62,679 nt of DNA. Origin: Chloroflexota bacterium (lineage in GTDB: Bacteria > Chloroflexota > Anaerolineae > Anaerolineales > Villigracilaceae). Shown in pieces: positions 62,227-62,679 of the stretch. Numbering within the stretch: the first letter of the stretch is position 1; the number at the start of each line of letters is the position of its first letter. The position numbers were made by a program, and so were the translations under genes. The stretch spans positions 1 to 62,679 of the forward strand of contig JAKAKJ010000012.1 of NCBI GenBank assembly GCA_021824575.1. Reading direction: 5' to 3'. The notes below the pieces were generated by a model that was given only the letters and a program-made list of their open reading frames with translations, did no database searches and was not told where the DNA came from.

Positions 62227-62679
62227 AGCCTACTCCTTCCATAAATAAGATAGGCAGGCCCCGGTCACTTATGGGTTTTAGCTTTCTCATCGGGGTCTTG
62301 ATTGTCCCCCTGCCACCAGTATGTAAATCAATTTGACCGGCAACCATGGTGCACCGCGGGACTGCGATGGCGCCGCGGCGCCACGCGTCTCCATTGCTAT
62401 GTACGGCTTGTAGACCTGCCGATAGGAGTATACTTTTGCTGTCGCTGGGCGGTTTCTTTCGTGGAAAATGATGGCTTGCCATCTTGCCCGGGTGCACCGG
62501 ATGGGGCTATCGCCCCAAGATTCGCGGCACAATTTGCAAAGTTTGGCGCGATAATATTTAGGAGTCTTGCCAATTCGCCCCGCCGGTACCGATTACTGCA
62601 CCTGTCAAGTGCTGATGAAACTCTTGTGAAGCCATCGAGCGAGACCTCAAACAAAATTTGATCTTCTTCTAATGGGAAT
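62227..62679 (-). ncRNA. candidate bridge-RNA region of the IS110 element
   Basis: 453 bases upstream of the transposase start, without a supported protein gene. Strong hairpins lie here: TGGCGCC-GC-GGCGCCA (62368-62383), GATGGC-TT-GCCATC (62470-62483), TGGGGC-TATC-GCCCCA (62502-62517). The octamer GGTGCACC occurs twice (62348-62355 and 62491-62498). IS110 elements carry a bridge RNA in this place. The limits of the RNA and of the element are not seen because the window ends. Confidence 0.4.

Noticed and set aside
62302-62661. Open frames of 85-119 codons on both strands at the right edge
   Set aside because: They overlap each other and the hairpins upstream of the transposase; no motif or start signal supports coding, and a structured noncoding region is the better reading.

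Overview
The window looks like a chromosomal segment of an Anaerolineae-type member of the Chloroflexota. This is an inference from gene content and style: many GAF-rich sensor kinases, a MglA-like GTPase next to a DUF4388 protein, a ThyX-type thymidylate synthase, large glycan operons and moderate GC. No rRNA or other phylogenetic marker is present to settle it.

Layout. 0-18 kb, mostly minus strand: a cut-off gene at the left edge, an alpha/beta hydrolase, a signalling block (receiver-only protein, a 2475-residue kinase with about eleven GAF domains, a receiver-GGDEF-like protein), an acyl-ACP-reductase-like dehydrogenase, a left-handed beta-helix protein, a V4R-domain protein overlapping a second hydrolase, a small GTPase with a DUF4388 partner, and two GT4 glycosyltransferases. 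18-25.7 kb, plus strand: a tightly overlapping glycan operon (O-antigen-ligase-like protein, nucleotidyltransferase-fold protein, radical SAM enzyme, two methyltransferases, Wzx-like flippase, nucleoside phosphorylase). 25.8-31 kb: an OmpR-type two-component pair divergent from a GT39-like membrane glycosyltransferase and a lipoprotein. 31-38 kb: metallophosphoesterase, tRNA-Asn, LysM lipoprotein, aldo/keto reductase, double ThyX-like protein. 37.9-45.4 kb, minus strand: the translation/transcription operon nusA-ylxR-infB-rbfA-nrnA-truB-ribF. 45.6-56 kb: methyltransferases, UDP-glucose dehydrogenase, a receiver, a GT4 enzyme, panB and a panE-like gene, and a NarL-type two-component pair.

56.1-62.7 kb is a mobile region and the most unusual part. 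An integron integrase gene is cut in two by a group II intron that encodes a reverse transcriptase with an HNH domain. Removing the interval 56306..58833 restores an uninterrupted 327-residue IntI-type integrase with the junction HSF|ATHLL. Beside the integrase start lie two related dyads, one a perfect 23-bp palindrome, followed by what looks like a first gene cassette. That cassette starts with GTTGGCACGC, contains one AT-rich gene, and ends 2 bases after the stop codon with the exact reverse complement GCGTGCCAAC, the 5' end of an attC-like site. The site appears incomplete, and an IS110-type transposase with a structured noncoding region upstream (candidate bridge RNA) follows.

Intergenic regions carry several dispersed inverted-repeat families (ends resembling GTCATTGCGAG; a 29-bp palindrome seen twice; larger hairpin elements). 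At least five genes have a TATAAT-like box only 6-9 bases before the start codon and no ribosome binding site, which suggests leaderless transcription. All functions were read from the sequence alone, and no database search was run.
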